Shown here: one piece after another, positions 23,625 to 23,652 of the stretch
How positions within the stretch are numbered: position 1 is the first letter of the stretch
Layout: every line of letters starts with the position of its first letter
Assembly (NCBI GenBank): GCA_964450435.1
Contig: CAYVCX010000047.1
Coordinates: 1-23,652, forward strand
Source of the DNA: SKLM01 sp964450435
GTDB lineage: Bacteria > Chloroflexota > Anaerolineae > B4-G1
Direction: 5' to 3'
Length of the DNA stretch: 23,652 nt
Notes under the pieces: generated by a model
Seen by the model: the letters and a program-made list of their open reading frames with translations, nothing else
Told to the model about the DNA's origin: nothing
Databases searched by the model: none
Program-made: the position numbers and the translations under genes

Positions 23625-23652
23625 TTGCTAGATCGTGCAGAGTGCCCTGACC

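Overview
The window looks like part of a mobile, replicating element in a high-GC bacterium. The two 100-N runs show it is a scaffold from a draft or metagenome assembly. Chloroflexota is my best guess for the host, from the style of the replication protein and the plasmid-type hypothetical families; this is inference only. Nearly all genes lie on the + strand, closely packed, with strong Shine-Dalgarno sequences, ATGA/GTGA stop-start overlaps and many small proteins with Cys-x2-Cys motifs. I see no phage structural genes and no conjugation genes.

Layout. 1-707: the 3' part of a group II intron, with the C-terminal (X/HNH) end of its protein and a textbook domain V. It appears to interrupt the P-loop codons of an SNF2-like helicase whose 3' exon runs 708-2876. 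2915-10534: an accessory and recombination block with small zinc proteins, a Rad52-type annealing protein, a DUF6573-like and a DUF6927-like protein, an N6-methylase-like protein lacking the NPP[YF] motif, and a zinc-ribbon protein, closed by a strong hairpin at 10561-10589. 10590-12502: a gene-poor scar holding IS200/IS605-type hairpins, an SOS-like promoter, a broken tnpA, an assembly gap and the tail of a degenerate tnpB.

12503-16326: a compact replication/recombination cassette. It holds a NYN-like protein, a Cas4/AddB-like Fe-S nuclease-fold protein, an excisionase-like HTH protein, an unknown protein and a DnaB-type helicase domain. 16833-17894: a frameshifted, catalytically dead tyrosine recombinase. 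17891-20306: a large replication initiator with two HTH regions, an array of iteron-like repeats read as 18-residue protein repeats, and a C-terminal DnaA domain-I-like module. An assembly gap falls inside the repeat array and hides that this is one gene. 20350-20570: a LuxR-type HTH relic. 20807-22612: an intact-looking large serine recombinase. 22613-23652: a tRNA-3'-end-like scar, a mini-ORF and a decayed minus-strand transposase-like stretch, probably the element boundary or chromosome.

How the parts may work together (inference): the initiator binds its own internal iterons and recruits the DnaB-like helicase. The Rad52-type annealing protein and the Fe-S nuclease-fold protein serve recombination. 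The serine recombinase has taken over integration from the dead tyrosine recombinase.
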